Origin: Streptomyces sp. NBC_00443
Lineage (GTDB): Bacteria; Actinomycetota; Actinomycetes; Streptomycetales; Streptomycetaceae
Assembly (NCBI RefSeq): GCF_036014175.1
Contig: NZ_CP107917.1
Coordinates: 682,001 to 746,000 of the forward strand
Length of the DNA: 64,000 bases
Reading direction: 5' to 3'
Under the pieces are notes generated by a model. The model had not been told where the DNA came from, ran no database searches, and worked only from the letters and a program-made list of their open reading frames with translations. Shown here one piece after another: positions 43,990 through 53,250 of the stretch (within the stretch, counting starts at the first letter, position 1; each line of letters begins with the position of its first letter). Position numbers and translations under genes: made by a program.

Positions 43990-45699
43990 ATGAGGCGCAC
44001 GACGACTCCTGCCGACGACGCTTCCCGCGCGCTGCTGCGTGCGGCCACCCGGCACAGCGGGGCCCGTACGGCGGCCCTGTGCCTGGTGGCCACCGCCGGG
44101 ACCGGGGCCGGGCTGCTGCTGCCCGCCGCGCTCGGGCGGACCCTGGACCTCCTGCTGGCCCGGGCACCGGCGACGGGCTGGGTGCTGTGCTGCGCCGGAC
44201 TCGTGCTGCTGCTCGCCCTGCTCGACGGATGCCAGAGCGTCCTCGTCGGCACCGTCGACGCCCGGACGGCCGCCTGGCTGCGGCGGCGGCTGACCGGTCA
44301 CGTGCTGGCCGTGGGCCCGCGGGCCACCGCCCGCTTCGGGGCCGGCGACCTGGTCGCACGCCTGGTCGGCAACGCCGCTCAGGCCGGCACGGCACCGGCC
44401 GCCCGTGCCGCACTGCTCGCCGCGCTCGCCGGACCGGTCGGCGGCATCGTCGCCCTCGGCCTGATCGACCTGTGGCTCGCGGCCGTGCTCCTCGCCGGGG
44501 CGCCGGTACTGGCCGTCCTGCTGCGGACCTTCGCTCGGGACACCTCCCGCTGTGTGACGCGCTACCAGCAGGAACAGGGCCGGATCGCCGCCGCGTTCGC
44601 CGAGGCCGTCGACGGCCACCGCACCATCCGCGCGGCGGGTGCGACGGACCGGGAGACGGAGCGGATCCTGCGGCCGCTGCCCGAACTCTCCCGCGCCGGG
44701 CACCAGATGTGGCGGGTGCAGGGGCGGGCCGCAGCCCAGGCCGTCACCGTGGCCCCGCTGCTGCAGCTCGGTGTCATAGCCGTCGCCGGCGTCCTGCTCA
44801 CCCGGCACCGGCTGTCCGTCGGCGAGATGCTCGCCGCCTCCCGTTACGCGGTGCTGGCGACCGGCGTCGGCGTGCTGGTCGCCCAGCTCGCGAGCCTGGC
44901 CCGCGCCCGGGCGGCGGCCGGACGCCTCGGCGAGGTCGTCGCCGAGCCCGCCCCCACCCATGGCCGGCGCCGGCTGCCGCCCGGCCCCGGCCGCCTGGAG
45001 CTGCGCGGCGTGAGTGCCCGGCGCGGCGGACACACCGTGCTGGACGGGATCGACCTGGTCGTCCCCGGCGGGACCACCGTGGCCGTGGTCGGGCGTTCCG
45101 GCGCGGGCAAGTCGCTGCTCGCCGCGCTCGCCGGGCGCATGGCCGACCCGGACGACGGCGAGGTCCTGCTCGACGAGGTGCCACTTCCCGAGCTGACCCA
45201 CGACGACCTGCGCCGCGCCGTCGCCTACGCCTTCGAACGCCCCGCCCTGCTGGGCGGCACCGTCGAGGACGCGATCGGCCTGGGCCTGCCGCACCCCTCC
45301 CCCACCCGCATCCGGGAGGCTGCCCGCACGGCCCACGCGGACGACTTCATATGCCGTCTGCCCAACGGCTACGGCACCGCACTCGCCGACGCCCCGCGCT
45401 CCGGCGGCGAGTCCCAACGCCTCGGACTCGCCCGGGCGTTCGCCCACGACGGCCGCCTGCTGATCCTCGACGACGCGCTGTCCAGCCTCGACACCGTGAC
45501 GGAGGCGCGCATCACCGAGGCCCTGACCGGCGGCTCGTCCGCCACCCGCCTCCTGGTCGCGCACCGTGCGGCGACAGCGGCCAGGGCCGACGCGGTGGCC
45601 TGGCTGGACGGCGGGCGGGTGCGCGCGGTGGGGCGGCACGAGGAGCTGTGGGACATCAGGGAGTACCGGGAGGCATTCACCGGGGAGGAACCGGCGTGA
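43990..45699 (+). CDS. ramA: ABC transporter half-unit, lanthipeptide export
   Basis: 569 aa from ATG 43990. Six membrane helices, then a nucleotide-binding domain with GRSGAGKSLL (Walker A), RSGGESQRLGLARAF (signature, degenerate LSGGQ) and LLILDDALSSLD (Walker B). It overlaps the next gene by GTGA. Two such transporters follow the precursor in ram/amf clusters and are thought to export and perhaps process the peptide. No peptidase domain is present. Confidence 0.88.
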   Translation: MRRTTTPADDASRALLRAATRHSGARTAALCLVATAGTGAGLLLPAALGRTLDLLLARAPATGWVLCCAGLVLLLALLDGCQSVLVGTVDARTAAWLRRRLTGHVLAVGPRATARFGAGDLVARLVGNAAQAGTAPAARAALLAALAGPVGGIVALGLIDLWLAAVLLAGAPVLAVLLRTFARDTSRCVTRYQQEQGRIAAAFAEAVDGHRTIRAAGATDRETERILRPLPELSRAGHQMWRVQGRAAAQAVTVAPLLQLGVIAVAGVLLTRHRLSVGEMLAASRYAVLATGVGVLVAQLASLARARAAAGRLGEVVAEPAPTHGRRRLPPGPGRLELRGVSARRGGHTVLDGIDLVVPGGTTVAVVGRSGAGKSLLAALAGRMADPDDGEVLLDEVPLPELTHDDLRRAVAYAFERPALLGGTVEDAIGLGLPHPSPTRIREAARTAHADDFICRLPNGYGTALADAPRSGGESQRLGLARAFAHDGRLLILDDALSSLDTVTEARITEALTGGSSATRLLVAHRAATAARADAVAWLDGGRVRAVGRHEELWDIREYREAFTGEEPA

Positions 45700-47618
45700 C
45701 CCGTGGCCTCTACCCCCGCGCGCTGCGCTTCCTGTGGGACCGATGGCCCGTCCTCGTACGGCTCGCCCTCTGGTCGGTGCTGGAGACCGGACAGAGCTTC
45801 CTCATCGGTTACGCCCCGGCCCGTGCCCTGGACGACGGGTTCCTCCAGGGACGTACGGAGGTCGGGCTCGGGTGGCTCGGTGTCGCCGGTCTCGGGGTCG
45901 TCGTCGGCGCGTACGGCACGGCTCGCGTGTACGGGGCCGTCGCGGCGCTGGTCGAGCCGCTGAGGGACCGGCTCGTGACGCGGGTGGTGGCGCGCGGGGT
46001 GCGGGAGGCGGACCGCGGGGCGCTGTCCGGGCTCACCCAGCAGGCGGAGATCGCGCGGGACACCTTCGCGGGGCTGGTCATGGTGTCGCGGTCGTTCGTG
46101 TTCACCTCGGTCGGTGCGCTGGCCGGCCTGTTCTCGCTGGCTCCGCTGCTGCTGCTCGTCGTGCTGCCGCCGCTGGCCGCGGGGGTGGGCCTGTTCGCGG
46201 TGACGCTGCGTCCGCTGGCCCGCAGACAGGAGGTCTTCCTCGGAGCCGACGAGGCCCTGGCCGACCGGCTCGGCGCCGTCTGCCCCGGGCTGCGGGACAT
46301 CACGGCGGCCGGCGCTCAGGACCGGATGGGCGCCGATGCCGGGGGCCTGGTGGACGCCGAGCTGCGGGCCGCCCGTTCGCTCGCCCGCTTCGGTGTGCTC
46401 CGCGTGGCCGCCCTCGCCCTCGGCGGACAGCTCCCGATCGTGCTGCTCCTCGCCACCGCGCCCTGGCTCCTGCGACACGGCGTCACCACCGGCGCCCTGG
46501 TCGGCGCCCTCGCCTACGTCACCCAGTCCCTGCTCCCCGCCCTGCACAACCTGGTCCACGGCCTGGGCACGAGCGGCTCACGGCTGGCGGTGGTGATACG
46601 GCGGTTGGTGCCGGAGAACACCGAGCCGGACAGGGCCCACAGGCTCGGCGTGGCAGGCGCGTCCGGCGCGGCCGGTGCGCGGAGCAAGCCGGCTGCCTTC
46701 GGCGCGGCTTCCGACCGAGGCGCGACCGGCGGGCCGGCCGGCCAAGCCGACGGGTCCGTGGCCACCGGGCCTCGCCCATCGCGCGCTGAGCCGGACGACA
46801 GTCCGGCACCGCCGCCTCCCGCCGGCACACCCGCACCGTCCCCGGACCACGCCGGCCCCCCGCGACCGGCCGCCGAGGTCCCACGTCCCACCGCCCCCGA
46901 GCCCCCCGCCCTCACCCTCACCTCCGTCACCTTCGCCTACGGCCCCAGCGCGCTCCCCGTGATCGACGACCTCGACCTCACCCTCCCGGCCGGCGCCCAC
47001 CTGGCCGTCGTCGGGCCGAGCGGGATCGGGAAGTCCACGCTGACGGCGCTGGTGGCCGGGCTGCTGGAGCCCCGGTGCGGCGCCATCCGGGTGTGCGGGG
47101 AGGCGGTGCCGGGGCCGGGTGCCCTCGCGCGGCGGGTGCTCATTCCGCAGGAGGCGTACGTGTTCACCGGCACCCTCGCCGAGAACCTCGCCCTGCTGCG
47201 GCCGGACCCCGTCTCCGAGGCGGAGCTGCTCGCCGCCGCCGAGGCGGTCGGGCTGGCGCCGCTGCTCGCCGCGCTGGGCGGGCCAGAGGGCCGGGTGGAA
47301 CCCGGGGCGCTGTCCGCGGGGGAGCGGCAGTTGATCGCGCTGACCCGGGCGCACCTGTCGTACGCCCCGCTCGCGCTCCTCGACGAGGCGACCTGTCACC
47401 TCGACGCGCGGGCCGAGGAACGCGCGGAGCAGGCCTTCGCAGCCCGCCCCGGCGGCACGTTGGTCGTCGTCGCGCACCGCATCAGCTCGGCCCGCCGTGC
47501 CGACCGGGTCCTGATGATGGACGGCCGGGACACGGCGTACGGGACACACGTCGAGCTCGTACGGCACTCGGCGCGCTACCGCGAACTCGTCGGCGGCTGG
47601 GCGTCCGTGCCGCGGTAG
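45696..47618 (+). CDS. ramB: ABC transporter half-unit with long Pro/Ala-rich linker
   Basis: 640 aa from GTG 45696. Membrane domain roughly residues 15-310; nucleotide-binding domain from about 405, with GPSGIGKSTL, LSAGERQLIALTRAHL and LALLDEATCHLD. Between them lies a linker of roughly 90 residues rich in Pro, Ala, Gly and Ser (for example APPPPAGTPAPSP in shorter form), unusual for the family. It pairs with the preceding transporter. Role in lanthipeptide export is inferred from the gene order. Confidence 0.87.
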   Translation: MTRGLYPRALRFLWDRWPVLVRLALWSVLETGQSFLIGYAPARALDDGFLQGRTEVGLGWLGVAGLGVVVGAYGTARVYGAVAALVEPLRDRLVTRVVARGVREADRGALSGLTQQAEIARDTFAGLVMVSRSFVFTSVGALAGLFSLAPLLLLVVLPPLAAGVGLFAVTLRPLARRQEVFLGADEALADRLGAVCPGLRDITAAGAQDRMGADAGGLVDAELRAARSLARFGVLRVAALALGGQLPIVLLLATAPWLLRHGVTTGALVGALAYVTQSLLPALHNLVHGLGTSGSRLAVVIRRLVPENTEPDRAHRLGVAGASGAAGARSKPAAFGAASDRGATGGPAGQADGSVATGPRPSRAEPDDSPAPPPPAGTPAPSPDHAGPPRPAAEVPRPTAPEPPALTLTSVTFAYGPSALPVIDDLDLTLPAGAHLAVVGPSGIGKSTLTALVAGLLEPRCGAIRVCGEAVPGPGALARRVLIPQEAYVFTGTLAENLALLRPDPVSEAELLAAAEAVGLAPLLAALGGPEGRVEPGALSAGERQLIALTRAHLSYAPLALLDEATCHLDARAEERAEQAFAARPGGTLVVVAHRISSARRADRVLMMDGRDTAYGTHVELVRHSARYRELVGGWASVPR

Positions 47619-47621
47619 TGG

Positions 47622-48230
47622 TCAGAGCCAGCCCTCGCCCTGGGAGATCCGGATCGCGTCGATGCGGTTGCGGGCCCCGGTCTTGCGGGTGATGGCGGCC
47701 ATGTAGTTGCGCACCGTCCCGTGGGACAGGTGCAGGTTCCCGGCGATCTCCGCGACGGAGGCTCCCTTTGCCGCGAGGGACAGCACGCTGAGCTCACGCC
47801 GGGTCAGCGGCATCTCGGCGGCCTTGAGGAAAGCAAAGCCCAGCGAATCGTCGACGAAACGTTCCCCCTCGGCGACGCGCCGGATTCCGCGCACCAGCCG
47901 GTCCGGCGAGCCCTCCTTGTCGACGTACCCGAGCGCCCCCGCCTCCAGAGCGCGCTTCAGCAGCCCCGGGCGGTGAGCGCTGGCCAGCACCAGCAGGTGT
48001 GGCGGTGTGCGGCCCGCTTCCCGTAATCGCAGCTCGGCGAGCGGCGGTATGCCGTACGAGTCCGTGCACTCCAGGTCCACCGCGCAGACGTCAGGCCGGA
48101 CGGAACGCGCGCGTGCGGGCGCGCTGCGCCAAGGGGCGTCGTACACCTCCAGGCCCGGATCTCGTCGCAGCCACTCCGCCAGCACCGATCGCACCAGACA
48201 CGCGTCATGCACCACAAGGACCCGGATCAC
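47622..48230 (-). CDS. ramR: RamR/AmfR-like LuxR-family response regulator
   Basis: 202 aa from GTG 48230. The receiver domain starts VIRVLVVHDACLVRSVL; the acidic pocket is reduced to one Asp (VHD rather than VDD), and the candidate phosphoacceptor is in VCAVDLECTD. The C-terminal LuxR HTH reads LTRRELSVLSLAAKGASVAEIAGNLHLSHGTVRNYMAA-type. The gene is convergent with ramB (3 bp apart) and has no partner kinase. In the ram cluster this protein activates the ramC operon; 202 aa agrees with that family. Confidence 0.88.
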   Translation of the reverse strand: MIRVLVVHDACLVRSVLAEWLRRDPGLEVYDAPWRSAPARARSVRPDVCAVDLECTDSYGIPPLAELRLREAGRTPPHLLVLASAHRPGLLKRALEAGALGYVDKEGSPDRLVRGIRRVAEGERFVDDSLGFAFLKAAEMPLTRRELSVLSLAAKGASVAEIAGNLHLSHGTVRNYMAAITRKTGARNRIDAIRISQGEGWL

Positions 48231-48540
48231 TGCCGCCCCTCCACCCCGCTGTTCGTCGCTCTCATGGTGTTGAGCGCGTGCCCCATTGTTGGCATCCGTT
48301 ACCGTCTGCGGGCGCGAAGATCCGGCCATCAGGGTGCGCGGGGGCGCACGCGAGGCGCCCGTACGCCGGGAGCGCGCATCCACTGCGGGGGCATGGGATC
48401 GCGGCCAGGGGGTAAGCGCTCTCGCTCGCGGTGCGGGCGGTCGGCCGGACTCGGTGCCGCTCGCCGTGCGCGATGGAGCGCGAGGAGGGAGATTTGAGCC
48501 CTGGGACCCGTCGCGCGGCCCCGCGGAGGAGGTGGTCGGC
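48231..48540. other. 310-bp divergent spacer
   Basis: Lies between the RamR-like start and the SpoIIE phosphatase start, so it must hold both promoters. The phosphatase frame is open through much of it, but the GTG at 48541 has the better ribosome-binding site (GGAGGAGG). I see no clear operator or RNA. Confidence 0.4.
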
Positions 48541-50682
48541 GTGTCCGACGGGCAGACGTCCGCCCAGGCGCCGGCGGCCGCGCGGACCCGGGTCGGCCGA
48601 CCGCTCCTGTCGCTGGCGCTTGCCTCGATGATGGACGAGGTGCACGCGCACTCCGGGGCGGTGTATCTGCTGGCGGCCGACGAGCCCGTGCTGGAGATGT
48701 CGGTGATGGCCGGTCTGCCCCGGGCGTTCGCGGCGCCCTGGGAGCGGGTCGGGCTGAGCGCGCCGATCCCGGTCGCGGAAGCGGTGCGTGAGCGGCGGCT
48801 CGTCTGGGTCAAGGGCGAGGAGGACATGGCGGCCCGCTATCCGCGGATCGCCGTCGTCCTGCCCTATCCCTTCGCACTGGCCGCGCTGCCCGTGGCCACC
48901 GAGACCTCCGCCTATGGCGCGATCTTCGTGACCTGGCCCGGCGCACACCCCCCGGAGCTGTCGGAGCGGGAGCGCGACCATCTCACCGCGGCCTGCCGAC
49001 GGCTCGCGGTGCGGCTGGAACGCGCCCTGGAGGAGAGCCTTCCGCCGCTCCCGGAGCCCGATCTGGTCGCCGGGCCGGCGTTCAGCGGCGCCGCCGGCAC
49101 GCTCGGCACGGTGGAGGCGGCCCGCATGGTGTCGCGGCTGCCGTACGGCCTGTGCTCACTCGATCTGCACGGCCGGGTCAGTTTCGCCAACCCCGCGGCG
49201 GCCGAGCTGATCGGCGTCCCGGTCAACCGGCTGCTGGGCAACCAGCTGTGGGCTTCGGTGCCGTGGCTCAACGACCCGGTGTACGAGGACCGCTACCGGG
49301 CCGCGCTGATGAGCCAGCACACCACGTCCTTCCTGGCGCTGCGCCCGCCCGGCGACTGGTTGTCGTTCCGTATGTACCCGAGCACGACCGGTCTGAGCGT
49401 GCGGATCAGCCGGGCCCGAGCGGTGGCGGAGATGGGCCGCAGTGGGCCGCGGCAGGACGACCCGCCGGGCCGGCTGGTGACCATCTCCCAGGTGCTCAGC
49501 CTGGCCGGCGCGCTCACCGAGGCGGCGGGTGTGCAGGACGTGGTGCAGCTGGTCGCGGACGAGATCGTCCCGGCCGTCGGCAGCCAGGCGCTGGTCGTCC
49601 TGGGATCTCGGGCGGGCCGGCTGCACGTGCTCGGTCACCGCGGCTACGCGGATCCGCAGATCGTGGAGCGCTTCGACGGTCTGCCACTGACCGAGCAGAC
49701 CCCGGGCACACACGCGCTGACCACCGGTGTGCCCGCGTTCTTCGACTCCCAGCAGGAGCTGGAGCGCCTGTATCCGACGCGCCACTCGACGCCCGACGGC
49801 TTCGCGGCCTGGGCGTATCTGCCGCTGATCGCCTCGGGGCGGCCGGTGGGCACCTGTGTGCTCGCCTACTCGGAGCGGCATCCCTTCCCGGCGGACGAGC
49901 GGGCGGTCCTGACCAGCCTCGGCGGGCTCATCGCGCAGGCGCTGGAGCGCGCCCTGCTCTACGACGTCAAGCACCAGCTGGCGCACGGACTGCAGGCCGC
50001 CCTGCTCCCGCACTCGCTCCCGCCGCTGCCCGGCGTCGAAGCGGCCGCCCGCTATCTGCCCGCCACCCAGGGCATGGAGATCGGCGGCGACTTCTACGAC
50101 CTGGTGCCGACGGAAGAGGGCCTGACGGCGGCGGTGATCGGGGACGTGCAGGGGCACAACGTCACCGCGGCCGGCCTGATGGGCCAGATCCGCACCGCCG
50201 TACGGGCGTACACGAACGTCGGTCAGGCCCCGGAGGAGGTCATGCGCAGCACCAACCGGCTGCTGCTCGACCTCGGCTCCGACCTGTTCGCCAGCTGTCT
50301 GTATCTGCGCCTCGATCCGGAACACGGGCGGGCGGTGATGGCCCGTGCCGGGCATCCGCCGCCGCTGCTGCGACGGCCGGACGGACGCGTGCGGGTGCTC
50401 GACCTCGCGGGCGGCCCGCTGCTGGGCATCGACGGCTCGCCCACGTATCCGACGACAGAGGTCGAGTTCACGCCCGGGTGTGTGCTCGTCCTCTACACCG
50501 ACGGGCTGATCGAGTCCCCCGGCGTCGACATCGAGGACGCGCTCGCCGAGCTCGGCCAGCTGCTCACCGAGGCCGGGGAGCTGGCCTTGGACGAACTCGC
50601 CGACCTGCTGGTGCAGCACAGCGCGTCCAGGCACGAACGGGTCGACGACGTGGCGCTGCTGCTGTTGCGAGCGCGCGGCTGA
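48541..50682 (+). CDS. SpoIIE phosphatase with GAF and PAS sensor domains
   Basis: 713 aa from GTG 48541, preceded by GGAGGAGG; the frame is open to 48286 without a better start. Domain order: GAF (about 15-165), PAS (about 190-290, LPYGLCSLDLHGRVSFANPAA), second GAF (about 325-470) and PP2C/SpoIIE (about 490-710) with EIGGDFYDLV, VIGDVQGHN, VMARAGHPPP and the metal-binding YTDGLIE. Unlike the 38.4-kb homologue it lacks a HATPase domain. It would dephosphorylate an anti-sigma antagonist in response to an unknown signal. Confidence 0.88.
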   Translation: MSDGQTSAQAPAAARTRVGRPLLSLALASMMDEVHAHSGAVYLLAADEPVLEMSVMAGLPRAFAAPWERVGLSAPIPVAEAVRERRLVWVKGEEDMAARYPRIAVVLPYPFALAALPVATETSAYGAIFVTWPGAHPPELSERERDHLTAACRRLAVRLERALEESLPPLPEPDLVAGPAFSGAAGTLGTVEAARMVSRLPYGLCSLDLHGRVSFANPAAAELIGVPVNRLLGNQLWASVPWLNDPVYEDRYRAALMSQHTTSFLALRPPGDWLSFRMYPSTTGLSVRISRARAVAEMGRSGPRQDDPPGRLVTISQVLSLAGALTEAAGVQDVVQLVADEIVPAVGSQALVVLGSRAGRLHVLGHRGYADPQIVERFDGLPLTEQTPGTHALTTGVPAFFDSQQELERLYPTRHSTPDGFAAWAYLPLIASGRPVGTCVLAYSERHPFPADERAVLTSLGGLIAQALERALLYDVKHQLAHGLQAALLPHSLPPLPGVEAAARYLPATQGMEIGGDFYDLVPTEEGLTAAVIGDVQGHNVTAAGLMGQIRTAVRAYTNVGQAPEEVMRSTNRLLLDLGSDLFASCLYLRLDPEHGRAVMARAGHPPPLLRRPDGRVRVLDLAGGPLLGIDGSPTYPTTEVEFTPGCVLVLYTDGLIESPGVDIEDALAELGQLLTEAGELALDELADLLVQHSASRHERVDDVALLLLRARG

Positions 50683-50717
50683 CGGCTGACGCCTGACTGA
50701 CGGCTCTGGACACGACA

Positions 50718-50751
50718 GCGGTCCGACCCTCCCGCCGGAGGGCCGGACCGC
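50718..50751 (+). terminator. GC-rich terminator after the SpoIIE gene
   Basis: A 15-bp stem (50718-50732 with 50737-50751, one mismatch) and a 4-nt loop CGCC. It lies 35 bp after the stop codon and is shared with the convergent protease gene side. Confidence 0.75.
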
Positions 50752-50795
50752 GGTGTCGCCCGGATCACTCGGATCCGTGTGCCGGTGTCAGGGCG

Positions 50796-52166
50796 TCAGT
50801 TCCCGACGCCGTTGCCGACGATCTCGCCGAGGCCGTTGCCCGTGCCCTCGGCGTTGCCGCCGCCGACCTCTTCACCGGCTCCGGCTTCCTCGCCCGCGCC
50901 CGCTTCCTCACCGGCACCGGCCTCTTCACCCGCGCCGGCCTCTTCACCGGCACCGGCTTCCTCGCCCGCGCCCGCTTCCTCGCCCGCGCCCGCTTCCTCA
51001 CCGGCACCGGCCTCTTCACCGGCACCGGCTTCCTCGCCGGCACCCGCGCCCCCGTCACCGAGGGTCGCGCCGACCGCCTCCAGGGCGGTGGTCACCGGCT
51101 GGAAGAAGGTCTCGCCGCCGACCGTGCAGTCACCGCTGCCGCCGGAGGTCAGGCCGATCGCAAGGCCGTCCTGGGTGAACAGGGAGCCGCCGCTGTCGCC
51201 GGGCTCGGCACAGACGTCGGTCTGGATGAGCCCGGTAACGGTGCCCTCCGGGTAGTTGACGGTGGCGTCGAGTCCGAGGACCTGACCGTCGTTCAGCCCG
51301 GTGGTGCTGCCCATCCGGAAGACCTGGAGTCCCACCTCGGCGTCCGCCGCCTGGCTGATCGGGACGGCCTGGTCGCCGACGTTGACCTCACTTGGCGCCT
51401 CGGTCGCCGGGTCGTCGTACTTCACGAGTGCGAAGTCGCCGTCGCCGGGGAAGGTGGACTGGTCGACGGTGGCGATCGGCTGGCCGCCCTCGGTGTCCGA
51501 CCACTCGTTGCCGCCGAGGCTGCAGTGACCGGCGGTCAGGAAGGCGGGGGTGCCGTCGCCCGCAGTGACGTTGAAGCCCGCGGAGCAGCGTGAGCCGCCG
51601 GCGAAGATGGCGTCGCCGCCGGAGAGGAACGTCTTGAAGGTGCCGGCCGACTTCTTGACGGTCGCCATGCCCGAACCGAGGCTGTCGACGGTCGACTCCA
51701 GCTGGTCCCAGTTGTCGCCGGTGACGGTGCTGTCGGCGGTGACGAGGATCTTGTTCGTTCTGGGGTCGACCGACCAGGCCGTGCCCGGGATGGTCGCCTC
51801 GGACTTGAGGGTCTGCGCGCCGGACGCGAGCTCGTTCAGGCTGTTCTCGACCTCGCGGACCTTCGCGCCGGCCTGCTTCGCCTGGACGATCACGTTGTTG
51901 TTGTCGCCGGGGATGACGTTGACGACGAGCTGCTGGCTCTCGGCGTCGTAGTACGAACCGGCAAAGGCGTCGCCGAGCAGTCCCTCGAGCTGCGAGGCGA
52001 GATCCGACGCGTCCGCCGACTTCAGGGTCTTGGGAGCGGCGGCGTTGTCCGTCGCGGCGTCCTGCGACGCGTTGGCGTTGGGCAGCAGGATCGCGGCCGC
52101 TCCGAGCGCCACCACGCTGCCCGCTGCTATCGCGGCCTTGCGCTTCGGAATTCGCTTGTGACTCAA
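50796..52166 (-). CDS. Secreted S1 (streptogrisin-like) protease with AGAGEE-repeat tail
   Basis: 456 aa. Signal peptide to about residue 34, an alpha-lytic-type pro-domain (about 45-180), then a chymotrypsin-fold domain with catalytic His214 (TAGHC), Asp244 (GDGDFALV) and Ser325 (GDSGGS). Pro-domain cleavage before the mature enzyme is expected. After residue 375 comes a stretch of ten AGAGEE hexapeptides, ending in a Gly/Asn-rich tail. The tail is acidic and probably disordered; it may bind the cell surface or cations. I do not know a family member with this tail. Confidence 0.9.
   Translation of the reverse strand: MSHKRIPKRKAAIAAGSVVALGAAAILLPNANASQDAATDNAAAPKTLKSADASDLASQLEGLLGDAFAGSYYDAESQQLVVNVIPGDNNNVIVQAKQAGAKVREVENSLNELASGAQTLKSEATIPGTAWSVDPRTNKILVTADSTVTGDNWDQLESTVDSLGSGMATVKKSAGTFKTFLSGGDAIFAGGSRCSAGFNVTAGDGTPAFLTAGHCSLGGNEWSDTEGGQPIATVDQSTFPGDGDFALVKYDDPATEAPSEVNVGDQAVPISQAADAEVGLQVFRMGSTTGLNDGQVLGLDATVNYPEGTVTGLIQTDVCAEPGDSGGSLFTQDGLAIGLTSGGSGDCTVGGETFFQPVTTALEAVGATLGDGGAGAGEEAGAGEEAGAGEEAGAGEEAGAGEEAGAGEEAGAGEEAGAGEEAGAGEEAGAGEEVGGGNAEGTGNGLGEIVGNGVGN
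50866..51050. repeat. 18-bp tandem repeat array inside the protease gene
   Basis: About ten imperfect copies of an 18-bp unit (such as GGCACCGGCTTCCTCGCC) encode the AGAGEE hexapeptides. Synonymous changes between TTCCTC and CTCTTC show that the protein repeat is kept while the DNA drifts. Confidence 0.92.
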
Positions 52167-52352
52167 ACTTCTCGACCTCCTGGGGGACGGGGTCTGTGCC
52201 GCCTTGTGCGGCAGCTTTTCGGGGCGCCTGGTTGGCAGTTGGTACGCACGGGCCGCCCGGGGCGTTCAATTCCGTTTCAGCGCGTCGCGTTCGCAACACC
52301 GAATCGGCCAAGGACCGCGCCTGTCGGTCCGGCGGCGGGAACAATCCCCCAT

Positions 52353-52766
52353 ATGACGATGACCAACGCCGAAGCCGACAAGATCCTCTCCGCCAACTTC
52401 GCCCCCTGGGTCCTCGACTTGGGCCTGTCGGTCGAGGCGGTCGAGGGCCACCGCGCGGTCCTGCGAATGCCCTGGTCGGACAGGCTGGCCCGGGAGGGCG
52501 GTGCCCTGTCGGGCCAGGCACTGATGGCCGCCGCCGACACCGCGACCGTGATCGCCGTGTCGGCGGCACGCGGGTCGTACGGGCCGATGACGACGGTGCA
52601 GCAGTCGACGTCCTTTCAGCGCGCCGTGATCGGATCCGATGTCCTGATCGAAGCGGTCGTCACCAAGCTGGGCCGTCGCATGGCGTTCGCCGACATCGTG
52701 ATGACCGACGAGGGGTCGGGGGAAATCGCGGCCCGGGCGAGCACGGTGTACGCACTTCTGGGCTGA
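52353..52766 (+). CDS. PaaI-like hotdog-fold thioesterase
   Basis: 137 aa from ATG 52353. The hotdog fold is visible: NFAPWVLDLGLSVEAVEGHRAVLRMP, the catalytic-region GGALSGQALMAAADTATVIAV and TTVQQSTSFQRAVIGSDVLIEA. Members hydrolyse acyl-CoA or acyl-ACP. Divergent from the protease, no partner gene suggests the substrate. Confidence 0.85.
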   Translation: MTMTNAEADKILSANFAPWVLDLGLSVEAVEGHRAVLRMPWSDRLAREGGALSGQALMAAADTATVIAVSAARGSYGPMTTVQQSTSFQRAVIGSDVLIEAVVTKLGRRMAFADIVMTDEGSGEIAARASTVYALLG

Positions 52767-53250
52767 CCCGAGCCGACACGATCCGCTACCGATCAGTAAC
52801 GGTCGGTTGAGAAAGTGGAGTGGAATCCATGCTTCAGCGAATCTGCACATTCAATACTCAACGAAGTCACCGGGGGCCGAGGTTCTGCACACGGCCGCTA
52901 CCGGCGGTCACCCCCTTGAGACCGGAGTGTCGGATTCGCCGCACGTTCACCGCACCCTCATGAGGCGATGCAACAGCTCGTCCGAGCCGATGCTGTGACG
53001 CATGTGAAGAAGTCGCCAACGAGACGTGGGCACTTCTGCACGGATCGATGCCACTGCGATCGAAGTGCCCTGGTGAGGCCGAAGTTTGATTGGAAGCCCG
53101 TGCCCACAGCGTGCTTTGATCCATCGCACCGCAGGGGTCGTCAGCGGCTCCCGGAAACGGGCACCGGACGCCTGCGGTCGCGGCCGTCATCTGTCCCCAG
53201 AGGGGGCCGCTCCCCCTTGTGAGATATCCATTAGGAAGGGAAGTTCCATC
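52767..53250. other. 484-bp spacer before the peptide export operon
   Basis: No convincing gene. It includes an imperfect palindrome ACCGATCAGTAACGGTCGGT (52789-52808) that resembles TetR-family operators, and it must contain the promoter of the 53-59 kb operon. TTTGAT occurs twice (53084, 53115 region), but a -35/-10 pair is not clear. Confidence 0.4.

Noticed and set aside
50866..51050. Regular repeats that could suggest a CRISPR array
   Set aside because: The 18-bp units are contiguous, without spacers, and encode an in-frame hexapeptide repeat of the protease.
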